Source: Pseudomonas oryzihabitans | GTDB taxonomy: Bacteria > Pseudomonadota > Gammaproteobacteria > Pseudomonadales > Pseudomonadaceae | Reading direction: 5' to 3' | DNA length: 64,000 bases | Assembly: GCF_006384975.1 (NCBI RefSeq) | Contig: NZ_CP021645.1 | Location: forward strand, 710,001-774,000 | In this document: positions 1 to 10,223 of the stretch, piece after piece | Layout: each line of letters starts with the position of its first letter | Position numbering within the stretch: position 1 is the stretch's first letter | The notes under the pieces: model-generated | Told to the model about the DNA's origin: nothing | The model's database searches: none | Seen by the model: the letters and a program-made list of their open reading frames with translations, nothing else | Made by a program: the position numbers and the translations under genes

Positions 1-21
1 TGCGGCTGGATCACCTCCTTA
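1..21 (+). rRNA. rrs: 16S ribosomal RNA, 3' end only
   Basis: The first bases are the conserved 16S 3' terminus, ending in the anti-Shine-Dalgarno stretch CACCTCCTTA. The rest of the gene lies upstream of the window. The tRNA-Ile, tRNA-Ala, 23S and 5S genes that follow confirm a standard rrn operon. Confidence 0.96.
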
Positions 22-117
22 ATCGAAGATGTCAGCTTGCTGACAAGCTCCCACACGAATTGCTTGATTCACTGATAGAAGAGCAATTGAGTTAGATAGA
101 CTCAAGGTAAGACGATT

Positions 118-194
<77 letters not shown>

Positions 195-200
195 ATCGAT

Positions 201-276
201 GGGGCCATAGCTCAGCTGGGAGAGCGCCTGCTTTGCACGCAGGAGGTCAGGAGTTCGATCCTCCTTGGCTCCACCA
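201..276 (+). tRNA. alaT: tRNA-Ala (TGC)
   Basis: A 76-nt cloverleaf six bases after tRNA-Ile, with acceptor stem GGGGCCA/TGGCTCC (one G-T pair), anticodon TGC and encoded CCA. The Ile-Ala pair is the usual content of this spacer in Pseudomonas. Confidence 0.97.
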
Positions 277-418
277 TTTCCTTGGTGGCCCATGCGCGTC
301 ACTGCCAGTCACCTGACTAACACAATTGCTTGAAAGCTCAGAAGTGAGCCTTTGACTTCCTTCATCACCTAGTGAAGAGGGAAGGGCACAAAAGCTGACT
401 TCTGGTCTTTGATCAGAA

Positions 419-432
419 CTGTTCTTTAAAAA
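419..432 (+). promoter_or_regulatory. boxA-like rRNA antitermination element in the 16S-23S spacer
   Basis: TGTTCTTTAAAAAA resembles the boxA consensus (TGCTCTTTAACA) that recruits NusB-S10 to the nascent rRNA leader and spacer. It lies between tRNA-Ala and 23S, a normal site for the second boxA. The remaining spacer (277-608) shows no gene. Confidence 0.7.
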
Positions 433-608
433 ATTGGGAAAGTGATAGAAGTAGACTGCATTGATTGTTTTCACTGGCAATCAATGTCGTCAAGGTAAAA
501 TCTTGCGAACTCAAGCGCAAGTTTTCGGCGAAATGTCGTCTTCACTCATCTAACGCTTTGCAGATCGGTAGCATCCTTGGATGCCAGCGAGATTGCTTGG
601 GGTTATAT

Positions 609-3501
<2,893 letters not shown>

Positions 3502-3657
3502 ATAACACCCAAACAATCTGACCGCGTGTCAGAGCGTGAGGAAGACGACGCCGAAAACGGCGCGTGGGTTCGCAAGACCCGAGACGATACGTTTACTTCT
3601 GTCACCGACCTAATTGGGCCAGTCAGGCAGCTTCATCGCCTGGCCAGCCAACCGAAT

Positions 3658-3775
3658 TGCTTGACGAACATAGAGCATTGGAACCACCTGATCCCTTCCC
3701 GAACTCAGAAGTGAAACGATGCATCGCCGATGGTAGTGTGGGGTTTCCCCATGTGAGAGTAGGTCATCGTCAAGC
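3658..3775 (+). rRNA. rrf: 5S ribosomal RNA
   Basis: TGCTTGACGA at the 5' end pairs with TCGTCAAGC at the 3' end, and the interior carries the conserved CCGAACTCAGAAGTGAAAC block. Length is about 118 nt. No extra tRNA follows before the operon terminator. Confidence 0.96.
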
Positions 3776-3788
3776 GCCTAATACCCAG

Positions 3789-3823
3789 CACCCCCGCTCA
3801 GTTCACTCTGACGGGGGTGTTGT
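3789..3823 (+). terminator. rrn operon intrinsic terminator
   Basis: CACCCCCG (3789-3796) pairs perfectly with CGGGGGTG (3812-3819) around a 15-nt loop, followed by a T-rich run, 14 nt after the 5S end. Confidence 0.85.
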
Positions 3824-3985
3824 CTTTGGGGCGGGAAAAGTTTGGCCTCATCCGCTCTGGCGCGAGGCTCAGCACTGATCAGCTCGACGTGCATCGCCGC
3901 CATCAGCCGGCAAGGATCTCGGATCCGCTTCATTTTTTTGAATTTTTTCGGTATACAATGACGAACAGCCTAGGGCTGATAGGCA

Positions 3986-4016
3986 GGGGTGCGGAACGTC
4001 GTACCCCTTTTTTTTT
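3986..4016 (+). terminator. Strong intrinsic terminator upstream of gacA
   Basis: GGGGTGCG (3986-3993) pairs with CGTACCCC (4000-4007), eight pairs with one G-U, followed by nine T residues. It stands alone between the rrn terminator and gacA. A TACAAT -10-like hexamer lies at 3954-3959, so a transcript of about 50 nt or an attenuated gacA leader could end here. The rest of 3824-4134 shows no gene, only repeated CCTAGG-type words around 3969 and 4045-4078. Confidence 0.75.
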
Positions 4017-4134
4017 GCTGGACTGACAAAATTTGCAGCTTGGCCTAGGATCCTATCCCTAGGGCCATAAGGTCCTAAGGTATTCTGGCTAAGGCGACGC
4101 AAGCGATGAGAGCGCAAGCGAAGAGGATTCGATT

Positions 4135-4779
4135 TTGATCAAAGTGCTGGTTGTCGACGATCACGATCTTGTCCGTACTGGCATTGTCAGGATGCTCGCC
4201 GATGTCGCGGGGATCCAGGTGGTTGGCCAAGCTGATAGTGGGGAGACCGCACTCAAGCTTGCTCGTGAACTTCAGCCGGATGTCGTTCTGATGGATGTCA
4301 GGATGCCTGGTATCGGAGGGCTTGAAGCTACTCGTAAACTGTTGCGTAGCCAGTCCGACCTGAAGGTCGTGGTGGTGACCGCCTGCGAGGAGGATCCCTT
4401 CCCTACGCGTCTCCTGCAGGCCGGTGCCTCTGGCTATCTGACCAAAGGGGCCGACATTGAAGAGATGATCACCGCTATCAAGCAGGCATTCGCCGGTCGT
4501 CGTTACATCAGCGCTCAGATTGCTCAGCAGCTGGCATTGAAACCTTTTCAATCCAAGGCCGAGGCGTCGCCGTTCGATCAGCTGTCGGAACGAGAAATTC
4601 AGATTGCCTTGATGATAGCGGGTTGTCAGAAGGTCCAGGTCATATCCGACAAGCTCTGCTTGTCTCCAAAGACCGTTAATACCTACCGCTATCGTATATT
4701 CGAGAAATTATCGATTACCAGCGATGTCGAATTGGCCATGTTGGCCGTTCGCCATGGCATGGTGGATGCAACGAGTTGA
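4135..4779 (+). CDS. gacA: Response regulator GacA
   Basis: Global response regulator of the GacS/GacA system, which in Pseudomonas activates the small RNAs that titrate RsmA/RsmE and so controls secondary metabolism, biofilm and virulence. The 214-residue protein has a receiver domain (DDHD acidic pocket at about 8-11, phospho-acceptor Asp in [10 protein letters not shown] near 54, conserved Lys in YLTKGA near 105) and a C-terminal LuxR-type helix-turn-helix ([31 protein letters not shown]). The start is TTG at 4135, fitting the family N terminus [11 protein letters not shown], with AGAGGA just upstream. A TTG start is, to my knowledge, usual for gacA in this genus. uvrC begins one base after the stop, the classical gacA-uvrC arrangement, so both are probably co-transcribed. 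Confidence 0.97.
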   Translation: MIKVLVVDDHDLVRTGIVRMLADVAGIQVVGQADSGETALKLARELQPDVVLMDVRMPGIGGLEATRKLLRSQSDLKVVVVTACEEDPFPTRLLQAGASGYLTKGADIEEMITAIKQAFAGRRYISAQIAQQLALKPFQSKAEASPFDQLSEREIQIALMIAGCQKVQVISDKLCLSPKTVNTYRYRIFEKLSITSDVELAMLAVRHGMVDATS

Positions 4780-4780
4780 T

Positions 4781-6607
4781 ATGAGTCACTCCTTTGATGC
4801 TGCAGCTTTTTTATCCGGCTGTAGCGGTCGTCCCGGTGTCTACCGGATGTTTGATGAGGGCGGCAAGCTCTTATACGTAGGCAAGGCCAAGAATCTTAAA
4901 AACAGGCTTTCTAGCTATTTTAGAAAGACCGGCCTTGCCCCTAAAACCGCATCGATGGTCTCGAAGATCGCCCAGATCGAGACGACCATTACCGGTAATG
5001 AAACGGAAGCTCTGCTCCTTGAGCAGAACTTGATCAAGCAATGGCGCCCCCCGTACAACATCCTACTTCGGGACGATAAGTCTTATCCCTACGTCTATCT
5101 CTCCACTGATGATCAGTATCCCCGGCTGACCATTCACCGCGGTGAAAAGAGAGGGAAGGGGCGTTATTTCGGCCCCTACCCCAGCGCTGGTGCGATCCGA
5201 GAAAGCCTCAATTTACTGCAAAAGGCTTTTCAGGTCAGGCAGTGCGATGACAACTACTTCCGCAACCGTACTCGCCCTTGTCTGCAATATCAGATCAAAA
5301 GATGCAAGGGGCCTTGCGTTGCCTTGGTGAGTCAGCAGGAATATGCCGAGGACGTTCGCCATTCGGCGATGTTCCTCGAAGGCCGCAGCAATGCCTTGGC
5401 TGAAGAGCTACAGGCCAAGATGGAAACGGCCTCGATAGGCCTGGAATTTGAGCGAGCTGCGGAGTTGCGAGATCAACTCGCGTTGGTCAGGCGGGTTCAG
5501 GATCAGCAAAGTATCGAAGGTGGCAGTGGCGATGTCGATGTCATCGCGGCCATGGTCAACCCGGGTGGGGCGTGCGTGCATCTGATCAGCGTCCGCGGTG
5601 GACGGGTATTAGGCAGCAAGAACTTTTTTCCCGAGGTGGGTATCGAGGAAGACGCCAGTGAGGTCCTGGCCGCATTCCTGGAGCAATACTACCTTGCCTA
5701 TCTGGAGCGGGATCTTCCGGATGAAATCATCGTGAATTCTGTACACGATGATTTTCCCACGTTGATAGATGCCTTCTCCGAGGTTCACAAACGGCAATTG
5801 GTCATCGCGCATCGTGTGCGTGGCACCCGGGCTCGCTGGCAACAATTGGCTGTGACGAATGCTGAGCAGGCGCTCAACACGCGCCTGGCCAATCGACAAC
5901 ATATGGGCGTGCGTTTCGATGCCCTGGTGCAGGCGCTGGATCTACCAGAACCTCCACAGCGCTTGGAGTGTTTCGATATCAGCCACTCCAGTGGCGAGGC
6001 AACGGTCGCCTCCTGCGTCGTCTTTGGACCGGAAGGGCCGCTCAAATCCGATTATCGTCGCTACAACATCGAAGGCGTTACGGCTGGCGATGACTATGCC
6101 GCCATGCACCAGGCGCTCACTCGACGTTTCAGTCGGCTTAAGGCAGGCGAGGGTAAGCTGCCTGATATTCTGCTGGTGGACGGTGGCAAGGGGCAGTTGG
6201 CGATGGCTCGTGAAGTGCTCAGGGAGCTGGCGGTCCCCGATTTGGTTCTGTTGGGTGTCGCCAAAGGTGTCACGCGCAAACCAGGCCTCGAAACGCTGTA
6301 TCTGGATGACCCTTCGAACGAGTTCACGCTGCCGGCGCATTCTCCGGCTTTGCACCTCATCCAGCAGATTCGTGACGAGGCGCATCGCTTTGCTATTACG
6401 GGTCATAGAGCACGTCGCGGAAAGGCGCGGCGCACGTCGTCCTTGGAGGAGGTGGCAGGTATAGGGCCCAAGCGCAGGCAGGAGCTCTTGAAGCATTTCG
6501 GTGGTTTGAGAGAGCTACAGCGGGCGAGCATCGAGGAGATTGCCAAGTCGCCCAGTATCAGCAAAAAGCTGGCCGAGCAGATTTATGCCGCCTTGCACAG
6601 CGAGTAG
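4781..6607 (+). CDS. uvrC: Excinuclease ABC subunit C
   Basis: Nuclease subunit of UvrABC nucleotide excision repair; it makes the 3' and 5' incisions around the lesion in the UvrB-DNA complex. The product is 608 residues, the usual size. Domains in order: GIY-YIG nuclease ([20 protein letters not shown], about 20-40), a Cys-rich segment ([15 protein letters not shown], about 165-180), UVR motif ([13 protein letters not shown], about 220), RNase H-like 5' nuclease (ECFDISH near 395; DGGKGQL near 465) and C-terminal helix-hairpin-helix pair. The ATG at 4781 is preferred over upstream in-frame starts inside gacA because the protein then begins at the family N terminus. Translationally coupled to gacA. 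Confidence 0.97.
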   Translation: MSHSFDAAAFLSGCSGRPGVYRMFDEGGKLLYVGKAKNLKNRLSSYFRKTGLAPKTASMVSKIAQIETTITGNETEALLLEQNLIKQWRPPYNILLRDDKSYPYVYLSTDDQYPRLTIHRGEKRGKGRYFGPYPSAGAIRESLNLLQKAFQVRQCDDNYFRNRTRPCLQYQIKRCKGPCVALVSQQEYAEDVRHSAMFLEGRSNALAEELQAKMETASIGLEFERAAELRDQLALVRRVQDQQSIEGGSGDVDVIAAMVNPGGACVHLISVRGGRVLGSKNFFPEVGIEEDASEVLAAFLEQYYLAYLERDLPDEIIVNSVHDDFPTLIDAFSEVHKRQLVIAHRVRGTRARWQQLAVTNAEQALNTRLANRQHMGVRFDALVQALDLPEPPQRLECFDISHSSGEATVASCVVFGPEGPLKSDYRRYNIEGVTAGDDYAAMHQALTRRFSRLKAGEGKLPDILLVDGGKGQLAMAREVLRELAVPDLVLLGVAKGVTRKPGLETLYLDDPSNEFTLPAHSPALHLIQQIRDEAHRFAITGHRARRGKARRTSSLEEVAGIGPKRRQELLKHFGGLRELQRASIEEIAKSPSISKKLAEQIYAALHSE

Positions 6608-6638
6608 AATCGCCCCACGTTCATCAACAGCCGCGCCA

Positions 6639-7199
6639 ATGAATATTCCAAATCTGCTTACCGTACTGCGCGTCTTCCTCATACCCTTGTTCGTCGTTCT
6701 GTTCTATCTGCCGGTTCATTGGAGCTACTGGACGGCGAGTACGATTTTCGCTATCGCCTGTGCAACGGACTGGCTGGATGGCTATCTGGCGCGCCGGCTG
6801 GGGCAGAGCACACCCTTTGGGGCCTTCCTAGACCCGGTTGCGGACAAGTTGATCGTCGCGGTGGCGTTGGTACTGCTCGTGCAAGAGCATGCCAGTGCCT
6901 GGCTGACGCTTCCGGCAGTGATCATCGTCGGGCGGGAGATCGTCGTATCGGCATTACGTGAGTGGATGGCAGAGCTTGGGGCGCGGGCGCAGGTAGCGGT
7001 ATCCAACCTGGGTAAATGGAAGACCGCTGCGCAGATGTTGGCGCTCGTCATATTGCTGGCCAATCCGCCCCAGCTCACCTTCTGGGTGATCGCTGGATAC
7101 GCTTTGCTCATCGTGGCTGCTGCCTTGACTCTGTGGTCCATGTGCACCTACCTGATGGCGGCTTGGCCCCATTTGATGAGCGCTGAGAAAAAAAAATAA
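6639..7199 (+). CDS. pgsA: CDP-diacylglycerol--glycerol-3-phosphate 3-phosphatidyltransferase
   Basis: Inner-membrane enzyme making phosphatidylglycerophosphate from CDP-diacylglycerol and glycerol 3-phosphate, the committed step to phosphatidylglycerol. The 186-residue product shows the CDP-alcohol phosphotransferase signature DG-x2-AR-x8-G-x3-D-x3-D (DGYLARRL ... [10 protein letters not shown], about 47-70) and four to five hydrophobic segments. I chose ATG at 6639 because the protein then begins [11 protein letters not shown], the family N terminus; the longer frame runs back into uvrC. It follows uvrC by 31 nt and precedes the tRNA array. Confidence 0.96.
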   Translation: MNIPNLLTVLRVFLIPLFVVLFYLPVHWSYWTASTIFAIACATDWLDGYLARRLGQSTPFGAFLDPVADKLIVAVALVLLVQEHASAWLTLPAVIIVGREIVVSALREWMAELGARAQVAVSNLGKWKTAAQMLALVILLANPPQLTFWVIAGYALLIVAAALTLWSMCTYLMAAWPHLMSAEKKK

Positions 7200-7216
7200 G
7201 TTTTTGAATCAATGGG

Positions 7217-7244
7217 TTGACATGTCGGGTGGCTCATATAGAAT
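7217..7244 (+). promoter_or_regulatory. Sigma-70-type promoter for the tRNA-Gly/tRNA-Cys unit
   Basis: A perfect TTGACA (7217-7222) is followed after 16 nt by TAGAAT (7239-7244). The GC-rich GGCGCCCG just after is the type of discriminator found at stringently controlled stable-RNA promoters. tRNA-Gly begins 16 nt later. Confidence 0.8.
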
Positions 7245-7259
7245 GGCGCCCGTCACCAA

Positions 7260-7335
<76 letters not shown>

Positions 7336-7370
7336 AGTTTACATGAGTGTCGCAAGACATTCAGGTTTGA

Positions 7371-7444
7371 GGCCGGGTGGCAGAGTGGTCATGCAGCGGA
7401 TTGCAAATCCGTGTACGCCGGTTCGATTCCGACCTCGGCCTCCA
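7371..7444 (+). tRNA. cysT: tRNA-Cys (GCA)
   Basis: A 74-nt cloverleaf with acceptor GGCCGGG/CTCGGCC (one G-T pair), anticodon GCA in loop TTGCAAA, TTCGATT T-loop and encoded CCA. Its 3' half plus the terminator reappear in decayed form at 8250-8322, suggesting that this gene end served as an integration site or was partly duplicated. Confidence 0.97.
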
Positions 7445-7452
7445 CTATTGAG

Positions 7453-7485
7453 AACCCCGTAGATCCTGGATCTACGGGGTTTTTT
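7453..7485 (+). terminator. Terminator of the tRNA-Gly/tRNA-Cys transcript
   Basis: AACCCCGTAGATCC pairs with GGATCTACGGGGTT around a minimal loop, followed by TTTTTT. Confidence 0.88.
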
Positions 7486-8249
7486 CATTTGCACGGCGGA
7501 AAGTAAGGTTCCGCAGCTCGTTTCCGCAAGCACCGGTGAGTTCGTGTCATCGACGACCTTGCCAAGGTGTCGGTAGGCGACGGCATGTATGGGATGTGCT
7601 CCGGTAGTTTCAACGGTTGCTGTTGTGGCAAAGGGCTTGCGAGTCGCTTCGCTCGCGACTGCATCTATGGGTGCGCAAGACAAGTTGCTATGTCAGGCGC
7701 GAGCTGTAGTTGAAGGGTTTTGACGTTGGTAGGGTGTCCATTTGGCCTTCAAAAGAAGTCGAACAGTAGAAACGAGAAGGCGGTAAGCCCTATGGCACCT
7801 GCCGTCAGGAAGAAGAGAAGGCCGCCAACATAGGCCGTGCTCTTTCTGGACATGGGTATTTCCTTGCCGAGACCTCAGAGCGACCAGAGCTCTACTCGAA
7901 AGGCGGAATCATCGTCGACTCGTTGTGAAAATTTGGTAGATGGTAGCGAACCGCTGATTTTGACGATGTCTGTCTTTACCCCTGTCATGAAAGCCTGGGT
8001 TGCTATGTCTAGCCCACCACGTTCCTAGTGGGTTTCTCTGTCCGATGAGCTCGGTTTTGATCTGATGGAGCGGATTAGAAAAAAATTCTTGGTTAAAGCG
8101 GCGCGATGGAAGGGTTGGAAAGGGCTTCCAGCTCGATTTTTCGAGCCGCGTCGTTGTTTGGTTCAATAGGCAAATTCGGTAACGCTTGCGGAAACGATTT
8201 CACTGTAAGACAATGAATTCACTAGATATTGGGGGCAGAATTCACCTTC
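7486..8249. other. Non-conserved interval between tRNA-Cys and its decayed copy
   Basis: About 760 bp lie between the tRNA-Cys terminator and the decayed repeat of the tRNA-Cys 3' end. The only gene I support is a 34-codon minus-strand ORF at 7749-7853. There is a short hairpin (AGTCGC/GCGACT, near 7640) and nothing resembling an integrase. The direct repeat at both borders suggests the scar of an inserted element. Confidence 0.5.
7749..7853 (-). CDS. Small hydrophobic membrane protein, 34 residues
   Basis: A short ORF whose product starts MSRKSTAYVGG and continues with a hydrophobic stretch of about 22 residues (LLFFLTAGAIGLTAF and onward), ending SFLLFDFF. The basic N terminus followed by one transmembrane helix is typical of bacterial small membrane proteins and predicts an N-in inner-membrane topology. 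AAGGA lies eight bases before the ATG, a near-ideal ribosome site that argues against a chance ORF. No family or function is recognised. It is the only gene in the 0.8-kb interval between the tRNA-Cys gene and its decayed partial copy, so it could be a leftover of an inserted element or a native small protein. Confidence 0.6.
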   Translation of the reverse strand: MSRKSTAYVGGLLFFLTAGAIGLTAFSFLLFDFF

Positions 8250-8284
8250 GTGTGTGCCGGTTCGAGCCGATCTCGGCCCCCACT
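8250..8284 (+). pseudogene. Decayed copy of the tRNA-Cys 3' half
   Basis: CGTGTGTGCCGGTTCGAG, then CCGATCTCGGCCCCCA, aligns with the T-arm, acceptor strand and end of tRNA-Cys (7411-7444) with several substitutions and one deletion. The following CACTATTGA and terminator also match the sequence after tRNA-Cys. The 5' half is not recognisable, so this cannot make a tRNA. Confidence 0.75.
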
Positions 8285-8290
8285 ATTGAT

Positions 8291-8322
8291 AGCCCCGTAG
8301 ATTTCGTTCTACGGGGCTTTTC
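8291..8322 (+). terminator. Terminator copy after the decayed tRNA-Cys fragment
   Basis: AGCCCCGTAGA (8291-8301) pairs perfectly with TCTACGGGGCT (8308-8318) around TTTCGT, followed by TTT. It is a diverged copy of the terminator at 7453-7485; the stem stayed fully paired despite base changes. Confidence 0.8.
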
Positions 8323-8389
8323 ATCATCCAGGGATGTTTTGAGTACTGGATCAGCTGTAACGAGTTCTGCTGGAGCAGGATTCGGCTTT

Positions 8390-8691
8390 GCCCGAGTGGT
8401 GAAACTGGTAGACACAAGGGACTTGAAAATTTGAGCCCTTCCGGGGAAACCCTGAAGGTGACGCCCGTCAAATTCGGCGAACGCCCTGGAGTCATTCCGA
8501 GCCAACGCCGAGCCAAGCCCCGGAAGGGGAAGGTGTAGAGAGCAGACGGCGGGCACCTAAGGCCTCATGGCTAAGGTGAAGGCGTGCTCCAGACCACGAA
8601 CGGCAGCTGTTAGCCGGCGGTGAAAACCGAAGTGGTAAGAAAATCCCTCGACTTAACGGTCGTGCCGGTTCGATTCCGGCCTCGGGCACCA
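8390..8691 (+). tRNA. leuZ: tRNA-Leu (TAA) interrupted by a group I intron
   Basis: Exon 1 is 8390-8424 and exon 2 is 8640-8691. Joined, they give an 87-nt class II tRNA: acceptor GCCCGAG/CTCGGGC, anticodon stem AGGGA/TCCCT around loop CTTAAAA (anticodon TAA), a long variable arm (CGAC/GTCG), T-loop TTCGATT and encoded CCA. The break falls after the first anticodon base (U34), the same position as the cyanobacterial and plastid tRNA-Leu(UAA) intron. Order Gly-Cys-Leu behind pgsA matches other Pseudomonas as I recall. Unspliced RNA cannot form the anticodon arm, so decoding of UUA (and UUG) by this gene depends on splicing. Other tRNA-Leu genes may exist outside the window. Confidence 0.93.
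8425..8639 (+). ncRNA. Group I self-splicing intron (IC3-like) in tRNA-Leu
   Basis: This 215-nt ribozyme has no ORF. P1: exon CUU (8422-8424) with GAG (8433-8435), giving the U-G pair at the 5' splice site. P2: CCTTC 8437-8441/GAAGG 8454-8458, with a GAAA loop on a GGG/CCC stem. P3: GCCCGTC 8463-8469 with GAC...GGGC 8545-8554. P4: TCGGCG 8474-8479/CGCCGA 8506-8511. P6: CCCC/GGGG around GGAA (8518-8529). P7: GAGC 8540-8543/GCTC 8586-8589. P8: CACC 8554-8557/GGTG 8575-8578. P9: CCAC 8594-8597/GTGG 8632-8635, enclosing a CGGT-GAAA-ACCG hairpin. The last base is G8639. Core words (AATTCGGCGAA, AACGCCGAGCCAAG, AAGGTGTAGAGA, GGTGAAGGC) are those I recall from the Azoarcus tRNA-Ile intron, with a compensated change in P7. 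Confidence 0.93.
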
Positions 8692-8698
8692 TCCATCC

Positions 8699-8732
8699 AA
8701 AAGGCCACTCGTGCATGCATGAGTGGCCTTTT
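8699..8732 (+). terminator. Terminator after tRNA-Leu
   Basis: AAAAGGCCACTC (8699-8710) pairs with GAGTGGCCTTTT (8721-8732) around GTGCATGCAT. Being A/T-flanked on both sides, it can also stop the minus-strand gene that ends at 8737. Confidence 0.88.
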
Positions 8733-8736
8733 GTCG

Positions 8737-8997
8737 TTAGGAGGGGATCGTCCAGTAGGGGGGTTCGTCCGCGTCGCGCTCGATGCGTGAGCGACTGTCG
8801 AGGATGAAGGCTTCGAGCATGGCGGCGTCGAGCAATTCGGTGCGGGCGATAGGGCGCTTCAGTACCGATTGGCCGCTACGGGAGAATACCTCGACGTCAT
8901 AGGCTCGTTGATCTCGTGTCGAAATCACGCAGCGCAACGGCTCGAAGCCGCCTTTCAAGGTATTGAAGGCGCTGGCAAGTTCCACATAGAGGGTCAT
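8737..8997 (-). CDS. Conserved hypothetical protein, 86 residues
   Basis: A small soluble protein starting MTLYVELASAFNTL and rich in charged residues, without signal peptide or membrane segment. I do not recognise a named domain. The start at 8997 is chosen over an upstream in-frame codon at 9027 because AGGA lies 11 nt before it and the longer version adds only a basic stretch without similarity to a fold. It converges on the tRNA-Leu gene and shares the bidirectional terminator. Coding-like features are GC-rich third positions and a clean stop just before the terminator. The function is unknown. Confidence 0.7.
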   Translation of the reverse strand: MTLYVELASAFNTLKGGFEPLRCVISTRDQRAYDVEVFSRSGQSVLKRPIARTELLDAAMLEAFILDSRSRIERDADEPPYWTIPS

Positions 8998-9123
8998 CCG
9001 AAAAAGCTTCCTGTTCAAAGGTGGCACTGTGACAGCATTGGCTGCTACAGGGTTTCACCTTCGCAGAGAAGTGCCGTCATATCGCGATGCTAGTCGCAAA
9101 ATCACGGCCCTGCTTTCGGAGTT

Positions 9124-9351
9124 TCATTGCCAGCCTTGCAGCCAGCATTCTGCATCCAGCAGCTCGCGCCAGTCCAGCGTCCATGTACGACGAGTGAGAA
9201 CCGCTTGTAGATCTATTTGCGAGATGGGGGCGGTCTCCAATTCGGGCGCATAGACGCGGGTCACGATGAAGTGGCGTTGGCGCTCACGCGGCTGGACGGC
9301 AGTCCATTTGCTATGCAGCAGCTTGCTGGGATTGATGCGTCTGGCCGTCAT
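9124..9351 (-). CDS. TIGR02450-type small Trp-rich protein
   Basis: A 75-residue product beginning MTARRINPSKLLHSKWTAVQ and ending in LDWRELLDAECWLQGW. The INPxKLLxSKWTAVxP opening and the LTRRTxxLDWRELxD...WLQGW ending are the signature of the widespread TIGR02450 family, whose role is unknown. Its ATG overlaps the chaC stop by four bases (ATGA), so it is translated from the same transcript as chaC. The frame is open far upstream inside chaC, but only this downstream part resembles the family. No membrane segment or signal is seen. Confidence 0.85.
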   Translation of the reverse strand: MTARRINPSKLLHSKWTAVQPRERQRHFIVTRVYAPELETAPISQIDLQAVLTRRTWTLDWRELLDAECWLQGWQ

Positions 9352-10013
9352 CCCTGCATGGCTTCCAGTAGGGGAGCACGGCGGTAACGCTGCAAGAGCG
9401 CCTCGAGATTGCGATCGGGCATGGCGTGGGCCCTGAGCGCCGAGATGGTGCGCTCTACGTAATCCAGCGTGGTACCGAAATGACCGCAGGCTTCGGTCAG
9501 CACGCGGTTGAGGATGTCGTCCGGAAGATTGCCGGCGTAGCAGGGCAGATTGCGCTTGAGGACGAAACCGAGCGCCTGGACCTTGCTGCCGTCTTCCAGA
9601 TGGCAGTGCAGCCAGCGCGGCCGGTAGGAGCCGTCCGGCATCTCTCGCTTCCACAAGGCCAGCAGATGGTCGTCCAGCTGTTCATCGGGCAGCTGGTAGG
9701 CGAAGCCTGAGCAGGAACCGCCGCGATCCAGGCCTAGCACCAAACCGGGTTGTTCGGGTGTGCCTCGGTGCAGTTGAGACCAAAGATAGAGGCCGCGGTG
9801 ATAGCCATGCACTCTTGCCCTGCGGGCGGCAACTGCCGGGCATTCGGGGCGCCAGATGAGTGAGCCATAGGCAAACAGCCAGACTGGGCCGGGCTCGCGT
9901 TGCGCCAGGGTGGCCTCCAGGGAGGCAACGAGTTCCGGGTGGGTGAGGGGTGTGGCAGGCGCGAGCTTGGGCGGGTAGGAAGCGAGAGTGCTGGAAGAAA
10001 TCTGTCTATGCAT
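9348..10013 (-). CDS. chaC: ChaC-like gamma-glutamylcyclotransferase
   Basis: Cytosolic enzyme of the ChaC family, which cleaves glutathione to 5-oxoproline and Cys-Gly. In the 221-residue product the nucleotide-binding-like loop is WLFAYGSLIWRPE (about 45-57), and the conserved acidic residue expected for catalysis lies in the LWKREM motif (about 117). HFGTTLDYVERTISALRA near the C terminus is also typical. The start at 10013 has GAGGA ten bases upstream; an in-frame codon at 10115 would add an unlikely N terminus. Forms a two-gene unit with the TIGR02450 gene. Two other thiol/peroxide genes, ahpF and ahpC, lie just upstream, but the ahpF terminator separates them. Confidence 0.9.
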   Translation of the reverse strand: MHRQISSSTLASYPPKLAPATPLTHPELVASLEATLAQREPGPVWLFAYGSLIWRPECPAVAARRARVHGYHRGLYLWSQLHRGTPEQPGLVLGLDRGGSCSGFAYQLPDEQLDDHLLALWKREMPDGSYRPRWLHCHLEDGSKVQALGFVLKRNLPCYAGNLPDDILNRVLTEACGHFGTTLDYVERTISALRAHAMPDRNLEALLQRYRRAPLLEAMQG

Positions 10014-10182
10014 GGGTGCCTGGTCCTCAACCGCAAAAGCTGCCGAGTCTTTGGGAGACCGGTCATAAGATCCTAACGAAAGTATGCTCGGAACCCATAG
10101 ACCGTTCATGCCCATCTTTATGACGCTTGGTTAGGGCGCAGCGAGAAACATGCCAAAGAGCGGAATGGAAAACCTCAGGCGA

Positions 10183-10208
10183 AAAAAAGCCCGGCCGGAG
10201 CCGGGCTT
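10183..10208 (-). terminator. Terminator of ahpF
   Basis: Read on the minus strand, AAGCCCGG pairs with CCGGGCTT around a CTCCGG-type loop and runs into seven T residues, 15 nt after the ahpF stop. Confidence 0.87.
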
Positions 10209-10223
10209 GGGAAAGGTTTTGAA

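Noticed and set aside
8323..8389. Promoter for tRNA-Leu
   Set aside because: Only weak TTGAGT- and TAACGA-like words are present; the promoter was not convincing enough to list.
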